Source: Leuconostoc lactis (GTDB lineage: Bacteria; Bacillota; Bacilli; Lactobacillales; Lactobacillaceae). From it: DNA of 64,000 nucleotides. Where the stretch lies: contig NZ_CP042420.1 of assembly GCF_007954625.1 (NCBI RefSeq), forward strand, positions 597,001 to 661,000, in the 5' to 3' direction. A model generated the notes under the pieces. It made no database searches. It was given only the letters and a program-made list of their open reading frames with translations, and was not told the DNA's origin. Shown here piece after piece: positions 37,404-48,500 of this stretch (positions are counted from its first letter, which is position 1; each line of letters begins with the position of its first letter). The position numbers were made by a program, and so were the translations under genes.

Positions 37404-37411
37404 CTTAAAAA

Positions 37412-37434
37412 AAGACGATAATTGCGTCGTTTCT
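37412..37434 (+). terminator. Weak hairpin after the AraC-type gene
   Basis: GACG/CGTC stem between A-rich and T-rich flanks; may terminate weakly. Confidence 0.35.
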
Positions 37435-37463
37435 AAAAAGAAAGCGCTTACAATATAAGATAT
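37430..37463 (+). promoter_or_regulatory. cre-like element shared with the downstream GH1 gene
   Basis: TTTCTAAAAAGAAAG runs into GCGCTTACAA. AGAAAGCGCTTACA (37439-37452) is a cre with the first base changed. Almost the same block, including the TTTCT/AGAAA symmetry, stands at 40711-40740. Confidence 0.5.
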
Positions 37464-37502
37464 TGAAGCGCTTTTTAAATGATAGAAATGAGGTTATCGG
37501 AT

Positions 37503-38717
37503 ATGGATTCATCGGTTCAAAATGCTAGGTTATTCAAACTGGCGATTCTCTCAATTTCATTGGTGTTAACGGTGACGACTGCTGTCTCAACTGCCTTGCC
37601 GGCAATGATTGCGGCGTTTAAACAATATCCACCGACACAAGTGGAAATGCTCACAACGCTACCAACCATTTCACTACTTATTACCGTGTTGGCCAGTTCG
37701 TGGATTGTCAAACACATTGGTGCGCGCCACGCAACCTTGATTGGTCTAGTATTGGCACTGCTGGCGGGCTTGGTACCAGTCTTTGTGACACAATATTCGG
37801 TGATTTTCATCTCCCGTCTCTTGCTGGGTGTTGGCGTAGGGCTGTTTAATAATTTGGCCTATAGTTTAATTATGGCAGTTTATGACGGTGAAGAACGGCA
37901 GACGATGCTAGGTTTTCAATCCGCTGTCGGTACAGTCGGCAATGCCGCAGCGGCATTTGTTGTTGGTTTGTTAGTCACGAGTGGCTGGCAAATGGCCTTT
38001 AATGTCAACTGGCTGTTTGTTGTACCGCTAATCTTATTTGGTTTATTTGCCGGGAAAATTGATCAACTGACTAAGGTTGCGGTAGTGGCTGACAATACAC
38101 AAGCATCTGTCAAAAAGAAAGCAACAACGAATGTTGCGGTTCTTGGTTATGTTGTTCTAATTGCGACTTTTTTCGCCTTTTACTTTGGCTTAATGCTCAA
38201 ATTAGCTGGTTTCTTGGTTGAACAGGGACTAGGGACTGCTGCTACGGCGGCTGCCCAACTTAGTGTGATGTCTTTGCTTGGTTTGGTGCCCAGTCTCTTG
38301 TATGGAAAAATCTATAAGCATTTACGGCGACTCACGATTCCGACTGGTTTAATCTTTGCTGGTCTGGGACTGTGGGCGATTGTCTCAGCCAATACGGTGG
38401 GGATGGTCTGGATTGGTGTGAGCTTTGTGGGTTTGGGATTACCTATTTTCATGCCGGCCGTCTTTGGACGGGTAGCAGAAGTACAACCCGTGGGAACGTC
38501 TAATTTATCGTCGGCGCTGATGTTGGTCGGTATTAATGTGGCTGTTTTCTTGTCACCACAAATTTTAGCCTTGGTCACACCATTAACGGGCCAGACAACA
38601 AATAAAGCAACCTTGTTAGTAGCCACGTTGATGATGTTCTTGTTGGCTGCGATTCAGTTAGCGTTGGTAATCTACAAGCGGCCAACCATAAGGCATCATA
38701 GGAGGATGGGACTTTGA
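37503..38717 (+). CDS. MFS transporter, probable beta-glucoside uptake
   Basis: A 404-residue major facilitator of the DHA1-like type with 12 membrane segments (for example KLAILSISLVLTVTTAVSTALPAM and FISRLLLGVGVGLFNNLAYSLIM). ATG 37503 has TGAGGT 8 nt upstream; the earlier ATG at 37479 has none. Its stop overlaps the TTG start of the next gene. Because a ROK kinase and a 6-phospho-beta-glucosidase follow, uptake of an unphosphorylated beta-glucoside is the best guess, although relatives of this branch also include exporters. Confidence 0.85.
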   Translation: MDSSVQNARLFKLAILSISLVLTVTTAVSTALPAMIAAFKQYPPTQVEMLTTLPTISLLITVLASSWIVKHIGARHATLIGLVLALLAGLVPVFVTQYSVIFISRLLLGVGVGLFNNLAYSLIMAVYDGEERQTMLGFQSAVGTVGNAAAAFVVGLLVTSGWQMAFNVNWLFVVPLILFGLFAGKIDQLTKVAVVADNTQASVKKKATTNVAVLGYVVLIATFFAFYFGLMLKLAGFLVEQGLGTAATAAAQLSVMSLLGLVPSLLYGKIYKHLRRLTIPTGLIFAGLGLWAIVSANTVGMVWIGVSFVGLGLPIFMPAVFGRVAEVQPVGTSNLSSALMLVGINVAVFLSPQILALVTPLTGQTTNKATLLVATLMMFLLAAIQLALVIYKRPTIRHHRRMGL

Positions 38718-39762
38718 CACAATTTGACACACAAATCGATCAGACGAATGGCGTCGTCATTAAATTAGTGCCAGATACGCAAACAGGTGGGGTCTTAGAT
38801 CCAAAGGCACGGGCTGAATTAATGGCGGCCCAAACGCAAGCAGCAGATCAGCAAAACATGACACCACCAGATATTGCTACGATGCGTGCAGCGATGGGGT
38901 GGCCAGCGGCCCAAGATATTGCCACGCATGAGTTAACCGTCGTGGATACGACTACGGCCTATGGCGTACCGCTGCGAACGTATGTTAAGACACGTTTGAT
39001 CGACCAAACATTACCTGTTATTTTCTTCTATCATGGTGGGGGCTTCTTTGGCGGATCTTTGGATAATGTCGATAAGCCAGCACGAGCCTTAGCTGATTTG
39101 GGCGATGTACGGGTGGTTTCGGTGGCTTGGGCCCTAGCACCAGAGCATCCTTACCCAGAAGGTTTTTTGGAAGCCTATCAAACAATTACTTGGACACTCA
39201 ATCAAAGTGGTTGGCCGATTGATACCACAAGGGTCTCCGTGTTAGGGGACTCTGCTGGTGGCGGTTTTGTTTATAGTTTGGGTTTGTTGGATCGGGCTTT
39301 AGGTGTCAATGCTATTAGCAAAATGATTGCGTTTTATCCGGTGACGTATCAAGCGCATGATCCGAGATTGACAGCTTGGCTGAGTGATGTGCGGCGCTAT
39401 CCCATTGCTGTGGCTGATGAGGCATTGTTATTGCCCTACTTACAAGGCTTTTTTGCTGGCGAGGGCTTAATTGATAAAATTTATATTCGACAAAGTGATG
39501 CTACGAGCGTTTACCTGTCACCTTTGTTAGCGGATACCGTGGCGCTAGCGCAATTACCGCCATCGCTGACTGTGATTGGGGAGTATGATCCATTACGTTT
39601 TCAAGGTGAGGCGTTTATCCAAAAAGTGCGAGCAAGTGGCGGGCAAGCAGCATATCTACGCTACAACGGTATGAGCATGCGTTTATGGATAAAGTTGGAG
39701 ATTTCGCACAAGCCGAGGATGCGTTACGCGAAGCAGTCGCGTTTGCTGTTAAAAAGGAGTGA
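38714..39762 (+). pseudogene. Aes-like esterase/lipase with a 3'-end frameshift
   Basis: An alpha/beta hydrolase of the hormone-sensitive-lipase group with FYHGGGFFGGS (oxyanion), LGDSAGGG (nucleophile) and GEYDPLRFQGE (acid). It starts at TTG 38714, with AGGAGG 7 nt upstream, overlapping the MFS stop. At about 39676 the frame breaks: read as is, GMS is followed by MRLW and the frame runs on into the kinase. Restoring one base after AGC gives GMSHAFMDK, the expected catalytic His, then a normal C terminus ending at TGA 39760-39762, just before the kinase ATG. The enzyme as written lacks its His and is probably inactive. A sequencing error is possible. Confidence 0.85.
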
Positions 39763-39766
39763 TAAA

Positions 39767-40672
39767 ATGGATCGTAATTATTTGGCCATTGATATTGGTG
39801 GGACGAATTTAAAGTATGGCATCGTTAATCGTGCGGGTGAATTAATTGAAAAACATAGCACGCCGACCGTCACGATGGATTTACCGGCATTTATGGCGCA
39901 ATTGACGGCTATTGTAGCGCCGTATCAAGACCAAATTAAAGGCGTTGGCATTGCGGTACCAGGCAAGGTTGACCATCATGATGAAACGATTTATGGTGGT
40001 GGGGCTTTACAGTTTTTAGACCAAGTAAATTTACCAGCAGCCTTACAGTTAGCCGTGCCAGTCAGTGTTGAAAACGATGGGAAAGCGGCAGCATTGGCAG
40101 AATTATGGCTGGGAAATCTTAAAAATGTTCAAAATGGTGCCGCCGTGGTATTAGGCACCGGTGTTGGTGGCGGGTTAATTTTAAATGGCCAATTATATGC
40201 TGGGAGTCATTTCCAAGCAGGGGAATTAAGTTTTATGGCATTAGATACTGACTTGTCAGATCCCAACCATTGGATGGGGAGTCAGGGGAGTGCCGTCCGG
40301 ATGATTGAACGTGTTGCCACCGCCCTGGATTTAGCGGACTCACATGATGGTTACGCCGTTTTTGAGGCGATTAACCAAGGTGATCGGCGCGCATTACCAC
40401 AATTTTTGGCCTATACACAAACCATCGCGCACCTGATTTATAATTTGCAAACGGTGATTGACGTCGAACGGGTGGTGATTGGTGGTGGCATCAGCGCGCA
40501 ACCCATTGTTGCTGACCAGATTCAAACCGCTTATCGGGCGTTATTAGCGCAGAATGCGGTGATTGCCAACGTGCTCACGCCGATCCCAATTTTATCGAGC
40601 CGGTTTGGCAATGATGCTAATTTGTATGGGGCAATTTATCATTTGTTGATGACGATTAATCAAGAAGTTTAG
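39767..40672 (+). CDS. ROK-family sugar kinase
   Basis: A 301-residue kinase with the ATP-binding motif AIDIGGTNLKYGIV at the N terminus, the catalytic-Asp region SVENDGKAAALAELW and VLGTGVGGGLILNG. The Cys-rich zinc motif of classical ROK glucokinases is missing, as in beta-glucoside kinases (BglK). AAAAAGGAG precedes ATG 39767. The reading frame is open through the upstream frameshifted esterase, but the Shine-Dalgarno shows that the kinase is made separately. With the GH1 enzyme downstream it may phosphorylate an imported beta-glucoside. A plain glucokinase is the alternative. Confidence 0.88.
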   Translation: MDRNYLAIDIGGTNLKYGIVNRAGELIEKHSTPTVTMDLPAFMAQLTAIVAPYQDQIKGVGIAVPGKVDHHDETIYGGGALQFLDQVNLPAALQLAVPVSVENDGKAAALAELWLGNLKNVQNGAAVVLGTGVGGGLILNGQLYAGSHFQAGELSFMALDTDLSDPNHWMGSQGSAVRMIERVATALDLADSHDGYAVFEAINQGDRRALPQFLAYTQTIAHLIYNLQTVIDVERVVIGGGISAQPIVADQIQTAYRALLAQNAVIANVLTPIPILSSRFGNDANLYGAIYHLLMTINQEV

Positions 40673-40710
40673 GTTCACAAAATGTCCGAAATTTTGACCA
40701 AAAAGCGGAT

Positions 40711-42248
<1,538 letters not shown>

Positions 42249-42259
42249 GTCAAATACAC

Positions 42260-42296
42260 AAGGGTTTTCCTAATAAATAGGACAAACCTTTTTTTG
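42260..42296 (+). terminator. Terminator of the second GH1 gene
   Basis: Interrupted stem AAGG..TCCT / AGGA..CCTT followed by T. Confidence 0.65.
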
Positions 42297-42302
42297 TTTT
42301 AC

Positions 42303-42330
42303 TTGCAATTTATATCGTATGCGATATAAT
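42303..42330 (+). promoter_or_regulatory. Promoter with palindromic operator of the OhrR-like operon
   Basis: TTGCAA (42303-42308) and TATAAT (42325-42330) are 16 nt apart. TTATATCG and CGATATAA (42310-42329, centre TATG) form a perfect palindrome covering the spacer and -10, a typical autorepressor position for a MarR/OhrR dimer. Confidence 0.8.
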
Positions 42331-42358
42331 TACATGACAGAAAGGGGCGTTAACAGAT

Positions 42359-42814
42359 ATGATACCAGCTGATTATCTTTATGATGAACTTTGTTTATCC
42401 GTTTATAACACGAACCGTTATTTTCATCGACTTTATAGTCGCGTATTAGAACCTTATGATTTGTCATACTTACAATACATGAGTCTTTTAATCATTCATC
42501 AACAAGGCCCGTTGAAGTTAATGGATATTGGTGCAGCGCTGGATTTATCGAGTAACACGCTCACACCAGTCATTGATAAACTGGTCAAAAAGTCATGGTT
42601 GCACAAGGCACCCAGTCCAACTGATAAGCGGGCCAAGGTCTTAGCGATGCCAGCTGACAAACAACCTTTATTTGCACAAATACTGGCCGAGGTCGATGCT
42701 ATTCGCGACCAGTTATTGGCGCGCAGTGGCCGACCACTTGAAGAAGTTTTGCGTGAAAACCAAGCGTTAAATCACATTTTACAAACGATGCTAACCGAAA
42801 AGGAAGAAGGATAA
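42359..42814 (+). CDS. MarR-family regulator, OhrR-like (redox sensing)
   Basis: A 151-residue winged-helix regulator. DELCLSVYNTNRYFHRLY near the N terminus puts a lone reactive-type Cys at residue 12, close to Cys15 of one-Cys OhrR; LSYLQYMSLLII and SSNTLTPVIDKLVKK follow the OhrR pattern. AAAGGGG lies 11 nt before the ATG. It heads an operon with a disulfide oxidoreductase and a quinone-type oxidoreductase, and the promoter holds a perfect palindrome, so it probably represses its own operon and lets go on oxidation. Confidence 0.9.
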   Translation: MIPADYLYDELCLSVYNTNRYFHRLYSRVLEPYDLSYLQYMSLLIIHQQGPLKLMDIGAALDLSSNTLTPVIDKLVKKSWLHKAPSPTDKRAKVLAMPADKQPLFAQILAEVDAIRDQLLARSGRPLEEVLRENQALNHILQTMLTEKEEG

Positions 42815-42816
42815 TC

Positions 42817-44154
42817 ATGTACGATATTATTTTTATTGGTAGTGGCCATGCAGCATGGCACGGTGCGCAAACACTCGCGCGTGCTGGCAAGAAGGTTGCC
42901 TTAGTTGAGGCCAATAAAGTCGCGGGAACTTGCACGAACTTTGGCTGCAATGCCAAGATTTTGTTAGATGGCCCTGCAGAAATGATGCATCATTTGCACC
43001 ACTATCACGGTATTGGCATTAACGACACGCCTGATATTATTTGGCCAGAATTGATGGCTTACAAGCACCAAGTGATTGATCCGTTATCCGATGGTTTGGC
43101 AAAAATGCTATCTGTTGACGGCATTGATATTATTGCTGGTCATGCGCAATTTATCGACGCACAAACGATTATGGTGGGAGAGGTCCAATATCAGGCTGAT
43201 CAATTTGTAATTGCGACTGGTCAACGCCCCGCAAAGCTACCAATTACGGGTGCTGAATTCACGCATGACAGTACCGATTTCTTGGATTTGCCAGAAATGC
43301 CAAAGTCAATGATTTTTATTGGGGCGGGTTACATTGCGATGGAATTTGCGTCAATCGCCCATGCAGCGGGTAGCCAAGTGACTTTGATTGAATATGGTGA
43401 CCGCGCGTTGAATGGCTTTGACGCGGACTATGCGCAAAAAGTTGTGGCTGATATGTCAGCCAAGGGGATTCAGTTTAATTTTGGTCAAGCTGTCGCCAGC
43501 GTGACCGTATTAGACAACGGGCAATATGCCGTAGAAACAGCACAAGGGCAACACTTTGAAGCTGAATATGTCATGGATACCACGGGGCGCGTGGCTAATA
43601 TTGATGGCCTTGGCTTAGACACTATTGGGGTGGCCTACGACCGCCAAGGCGTCTTGGTGAATGATCATTTGCAAACGAATGTCCCTAACATTTACGCCAG
43701 TGGTGATGTGATTTCAAAGCCAATTGCGCGATTGACACCAACGGCAACCTTTGAATCCCACTACATTGCCCGCGTACTCTTGGGAGATCCTACACCAATC
43801 ACTTATCCGGTTGTACCAACGGTGGCCTTTACGTTGCCACGTGTGGCCCAAGTAGGTGTGACGCCTGATGAAGCAGCTCAATGTGACGACTTACAAGTTA
43901 TCGAGATTCCTTATGGACAAGTGATGCGTTTCCAAACGTTAAATGATACCCACGCCGCCATTAAAATTGTGCTGAACCAAAAGCAACAATTGGTCGGCGC
44001 TGCCTTAATTGGTGATTTTGCACCGGAAGTCATTAACGCTTTGGTGCCAGTGATTAACAAACACTATACGAGTGACGATCTTAAAGGCCAAATTTTTGCC
44101 TTTCCAACCCACACGGGGATTATTTTGCCGATGATTGCGAACTATTTAGCTTAA
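42817..44154 (+). CDS. FAD-dependent pyridine nucleotide-disulfide oxidoreductase
   Basis: A 445-residue flavoenzyme of the glutathione-reductase class. FAD-binding IGSGHAAWHGAQ, redox disulfide CTNFGCNAK (about residues 43-51) and a second nucleotide-binding motif FIGAGYIAMEFAS are visible; the dimerisation domain is C-terminal. The active-site His-Glu pair of true glutathione reductase is not evident (the end reads FAFPTHTGI). AAGGAAGAAGG precedes the ATG. Substrate unknown; the operon suggests defence against oxidants or electrophiles. Confidence 0.9.
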   Translation: MYDIIFIGSGHAAWHGAQTLARAGKKVALVEANKVAGTCTNFGCNAKILLDGPAEMMHHLHHYHGIGINDTPDIIWPELMAYKHQVIDPLSDGLAKMLSVDGIDIIAGHAQFIDAQTIMVGEVQYQADQFVIATGQRPAKLPITGAEFTHDSTDFLDLPEMPKSMIFIGAGYIAMEFASIAHAAGSQVTLIEYGDRALNGFDADYAQKVVADMSAKGIQFNFGQAVASVTVLDNGQYAVETAQGQHFEAEYVMDTTGRVANIDGLGLDTIGVAYDRQGVLVNDHLQTNVPNIYASGDVISKPIARLTPTATFESHYIARVLLGDPTPITYPVVPTVAFTLPRVAQVGVTPDEAAQCDDLQVIEIPYGQVMRFQTLNDTHAAIKIVLNQKQQLVGAALIGDFAPEVINALVPVINKHYTSDDLKGQIFAFPTHTGIILPMIANYLA

Positions 44155-44168
44155 TAGGAGATAATGAT

Positions 44169-45125
44169 ATGAAAGCAGCAGTGATTAACCAATATGGTGA
44201 TCGAAATGAATTAACAGTGGTTGACACAGCTGTGCCAACTATTCAAGCGGATGAAGTGTTGGTCGAAAACATTGCGACTAGCATTAATCCGATTGACTAT
44301 AAGGCTCGTGAAGGCTTGTTACAGCGAATGTTCCAATGGCAGTTTCCCGTGGTGCTTGGTTGGGATGTCGCTGGGAAAATTGTTGCCGTTGGCGATGCAG
44401 TGACCGGCTCTAAAGTTGGGGACGCCGTTTTTGCCCGGCCAGATATTGACCCGATTGGACGTAATGGGTCATACGCTGAATACACGGCAGTAAAAGCAGA
44501 TAAATTGGCATTGAAGCCAGTTAACGTAAGTTTTGCTGAAGCAGCCGCGGTGCCTTTGGCTGGCTTAACGGCGTTACAAATGTTGCAACAACTGCAAGTG
44601 AGTGCGGGTAAAAAAGTGCTCATTCAAGCCGGTGCTGGTGGTGTGGGTATTTATGCCATTCAACTGGCTAAAAAGATGGGGGCCTATGTTGCCACAACGG
44701 CTAGTCAAGCCAATCATGATTTTGTGGTGGAGCTAGGTGCCGATGAAGTGATTGACTATCATACCACTAACATTCAAGATGTGCTATCAGATTATGATGC
44801 GGTCTTTGATATGGTTGGCGATGTCGATAATGGATTAGCGATTTTAAAGCCAGGGGGTCACTTTGTGACAATTTCTGCATCATTAACTGATGCGCAAAAG
44901 GCCACAGCAGATAAGACGGTTCGTGAAGGTTGGCTGCAACCAAACGGCCGGGATTTGGCCGTTTTAGCTGCCGACATCGCCGCAGGTGACTTAAAAATTG
45001 TCGTGGACTCTGTTTACCCATTGACGACGGCAGGCATTCGAGCAGCGCATGAACGTAGTGAAACGCACCACGCGCGTGGTAAAATTGTGGTACAAATTAA
45101 ACCAGAAGAAAATGGGGGAGAATAA
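44169..45125 (+). CDS. NADP-dependent oxidoreductase, MDR family (quinone-reductase-like)
   Basis: A 318-residue medium-chain reductase without the catalytic zinc ligands. It has VVLGWDVAGKIVAVG, the Rossmann motif AGAGGVGIYAIQLAKKMGA and YKAREG near the N terminus, as in zeta-crystallin/quinone oxidoreductase proteins. AATAGGAG precedes the ATG. Third gene of the OhrR-like operon; it probably reduces quinones or reactive enones with NADPH. Confidence 0.9.
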   Translation: MKAAVINQYGDRNELTVVDTAVPTIQADEVLVENIATSINPIDYKAREGLLQRMFQWQFPVVLGWDVAGKIVAVGDAVTGSKVGDAVFARPDIDPIGRNGSYAEYTAVKADKLALKPVNVSFAEAAAVPLAGLTALQMLQQLQVSAGKKVLIQAGAGGVGIYAIQLAKKMGAYVATTASQANHDFVVELGADEVIDYHTTNIQDVLSDYDAVFDMVGDVDNGLAILKPGGHFVTISASLTDAQKATADKTVREGWLQPNGRDLAVLAADIAAGDLKIVVDSVYPLTTAGIRAAHERSETHHARGKIVVQIKPEENGGE

Positions 45126-45485
45126 ATGATAGCATTGGTCATCACGGCGCTAGTCGCCATTGAAGCAATTGGCATTATGGTTGTTGAAGTTTTTGGGTCA
45201 ACACCACAACAAGCAAAGGCGTTTGAATTAAAGCCTGAAATTGTCGATATTCCTGAAGTCAAGACATTGCTTGGTAACCAAGGGGTGTATAATGGTTTGC
45301 TTGGTGTGTTAATCTTTGCCACGATGTTTTTATTGTCAGGTCAGCAACAAGTTTTGATGTTGGCACTGGAAATGGGCTTCATTCTAATTGCGGCGATTTA
45401 TGGTAGCTTGACAGCTGCCCGCAAGATTATTTTGGTACAAGGCTTGCCAGCAGCGATTGCATTATTGGCATTACTTTTAAAATAA
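45126..45485 (+). CDS. DUF1304 family membrane protein
   Basis: A 119-residue membrane protein with four hydrophobic segments and the DUF1304 blocks AIEAIGIMVVEVFG and NQGVYNGLLG. It starts directly after the preceding stop and closes the OhrR-like operon. Function unknown; a protective role at the membrane is only suggested by context. Confidence 0.88.
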   Translation: MIALVITALVAIEAIGIMVVEVFGSTPQQAKAFELKPEIVDIPEVKTLLGNQGVYNGLLGVLIFATMFLLSGQQQVLMLALEMGFILIAAIYGSLTAARKIILVQGLPAAIALLALLLK

Positions 45486-45488
45486 CGT

Positions 45489-45519
45489 AAAAAAACCTAC
45501 TCAATTGAGTAGGTTTTTT
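45489..45519. terminator. Bidirectional terminator between DUF1304 gene and dextransucrase
   Basis: CCTACTCAATTGAGTAGG is fully symmetric with A6 before and T6 after. Confidence 0.9.
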
Positions 45520-45521
45520 CA

Positions 45522-48500
45522 TTACATGTTGACGAGATCACCGTTGTGATCGAAAATATATTGTTTTTGTGCTTTTGTCAAATGGGTTGAGTTGGTTTGC
45601 ACACCAGTTGTTTCATCAAAATGTTGCACCTTGTTGTTCACGACTTTAAAGCCCTTCACAAGACGTGCGTTAGCGTCTGTCAAATACCAATCGCCTTTGA
45701 TGTGGAAGTATTGGTTGGCAACGGCATCCCCAGTTGTGGCGTTAAAGTAGTAAGTAGCTTGAGTGGCTGGATCAGTCACAAAGGCACCCTTCACTTGGAC
45801 ACCGTCAGTCCCAAAGTATTGCAATTGGTCGCCAACGGTTGTCAAACCAGTATCAGCTTGGCCTTGCGCACTTAGGTGTAACCATTGGTCAGCAGCAAGT
45901 TCGTAGTATTGGTTTGTGAGCATGGCACCAGCAGTGGTAAAGACGTAAGTCTTGCCATCAAGCTGTTGCACGCCAACGACTAGGTTACCAGTTGCAGCAT
46001 CGGTGTAAATTGTCTTGTCAGTTAGGACGACGAATTCACCCTTACTTTGATGGCCATCGGTATAGAAGTATTGGTTAGCGCCATTAATGTTTTGCAAACC
46101 AGTCACGGCCATCCCATCACCACCAAGGTAGAACCATTGACCTTGGGCGTTTTGTGCGTAGCGATAAGTTGCCATGTTACCGTTACCCGCTTCAAAGTAG
46201 TACACGTGACCATTGGCATCAGTCATGAACTGATCCTTAAGTTGATGACCACTTTGATCAAGGTATTGGCGGTGACCATCAACATCCGTGAAGCCGTTGA
46301 TAGCCATCCGACCATCAGTCCCAAAGTAGTAGGCTGCGCCTGTTTGGTCAACGATGTATTGGTTGCAGACTTGTTGTCCGCGCTTATCGAAGTAAATGGT
46401 TGAGCCGTCAGCATTTTGGAAGAAGGCTTGCATCAATTCAATGCCGTTTGGCAAGAAGAAGTAGTGATGCGTGTTGATGGTTTGGGCACCAGTGACCAAA
46501 TGACCGGTGTTGTCAAAGTAGTAATAGTTCCCTGAATTGTCTTGAACAAAGCTGTTTTGCGCACGCGTACCGCTCAACGTGTAGTAAATAATACCTTGGT
46601 TATCGTGTGTAAAGCCAGTTTCTGATAAGTCATTGGTCAATTGCTTGGGTAAGTAGGTGGCATCGTTGTTGTTTGAGACTACGTGATAGTAAGTGCTTGA
46701 GCCAGCATCTTTCAAGACATAGCCAGCACCCTTACCTTGAATGTTAGAGCCGTTGAAATACTTACCAGACCATTCTGTGATACGTGTTGACGGATCCATT
46801 GGTAAGTTCGTTGAAATTTGCTTAGTTTCAAACAATGAGGGGTACATCGCTTGCAAGTCACTCAAGAATGCGCCACCATATTGGGCTTGGTATTGCCCAC
46901 CACCACGACTTTGAATCACATAAAGTGAATTTTCGATGTCTGAATTAGGATCTTTGTCACCATATGAGTTCGTCCGTGTTACTGTGGCAAGTTCTTGACC
47001 AGGCAAGTTGTAAATTTGGTCAGGGACCCAGTCGGCAATCGCTTGAATACCACTGGCATGCAAGGCTTTAATCGCATCGCGTAATTGGTCTACTGTGCCG
47101 TACTTAGTTGGTGTACCGAAACCAAGATCATAACGATCGGTAAAGGCGTAGCCGTTTTGAATGATTGAATCTAAGAAACTCGTGTCGGTACTTGAACGGT
47201 ATTGTGGGGCCAATTGGAAGCTTGTGACACCCCAGTCCTTAAACAATGACCCGTTCTTGGCAATGACAGCGTTGGTGTATTCGTCAGGGGTTGTCGCAAA
47301 GGCTTGGAAGTTTGAGAAACCTTCATAGATTAATTGTGAATCCAAAGCGGCATTTGAATGGAAAGTCTTACCATCAGTGTGGCTAGTTGTATCTGACGCT
47401 GTGCGTGCATCTTGGGTAGCTGTGGCCCCAACGGGTACCCAAACAGCTAAAAAGCCAGACACTTGTGGATTTTGGACACCGTAGACATCTTGGCTGTTAA
47501 AAATTAAATCGCCGTTGTTGTCTGTGTAACGAATTGGTGCATCATCGGTGTTGTAATAGTCCAAGCCATCTTGCGTTGTGCCTAACAACAGACGGAAGGC
47601 TTGCTTCTTGTGGGCAGCACCCATGTGCAACGTGACCGTTTCTCCAGCTTGCAAAGCCAAATCTTTGTTGTTGCTGATGATAACCCCGATACCTTGTGTC
47701 CGTGTATCGGCGTCGCCCTTATCAGTGGCAGTCATGGCACCATTACCGTAACGGACAGAAGTCAAAATGTCGTGGTTATCCACAGCCATGGCTTGCCCAC
47801 CGGCGACATATTGAATACGGGCCTTGAGCAAAGTATCAATCGCATTGAAATAAGGGGACTTCGTGGCCATATATTGACCGTCATCCGTGTAAAGATCACC
47901 ATAGTAAACACGTGGGACTGTGTCTTTATTAGTCAACAGCATGGCGTAAGCACTTGGCATGTTGTATTGGGTATACTTCTTGTCGGCCAACTTTTGGTCG
48001 GCGTTATACACTTTGAAGGCTTCAAGCAACTGTTCTGTTGTTGGGGCTAAGCTATTTTCAACATCAGGATGCAAATCAGAAACGATTTGGGCAATGACCG
48101 TTTGCACTTCACTATCATGGGCACGCACGAAACTATAGTTCGGTGTGGCGGTGTTTTCCGTGCTATCGTGGCTACGGTTAACCAAGTAAAAGTCCATGAA
48201 ACGTTGCATCGTACCACGAATGTCTGAGTTCTTGGTTAGTGACCAAATGAGTTGCGTATGGGCATAGTCATCCATCGTCAACTGGTTGTCCCCAAAGTCA
48301 TTGACGTAAAGGGGATCATTGTGACTCCAATCTTCCAAGATTGATAAATGTTGGTTCGCTGTCGCATCGTTTTTGTCCACACCATAAACCGCTTTGAAGT
48401 AATCAGCCGCAATTTGTAGCAAGTCAGCATCGACGTTATCGACAGCGTCGACACGAATACCGTCAAAGTTCGCGTCAGCATCGTTGGCGGTAATTGAGCC

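Noticed and set aside
38714..40672. A genuine bifunctional esterase-kinase fusion, or programmed -1 frameshifting
   Set aside because: The kinase has its own Shine-Dalgarno and ATG, the esterase C terminus reappears in the other frame after one added base, and no slippery heptamer or following hairpin is seen at 39676.
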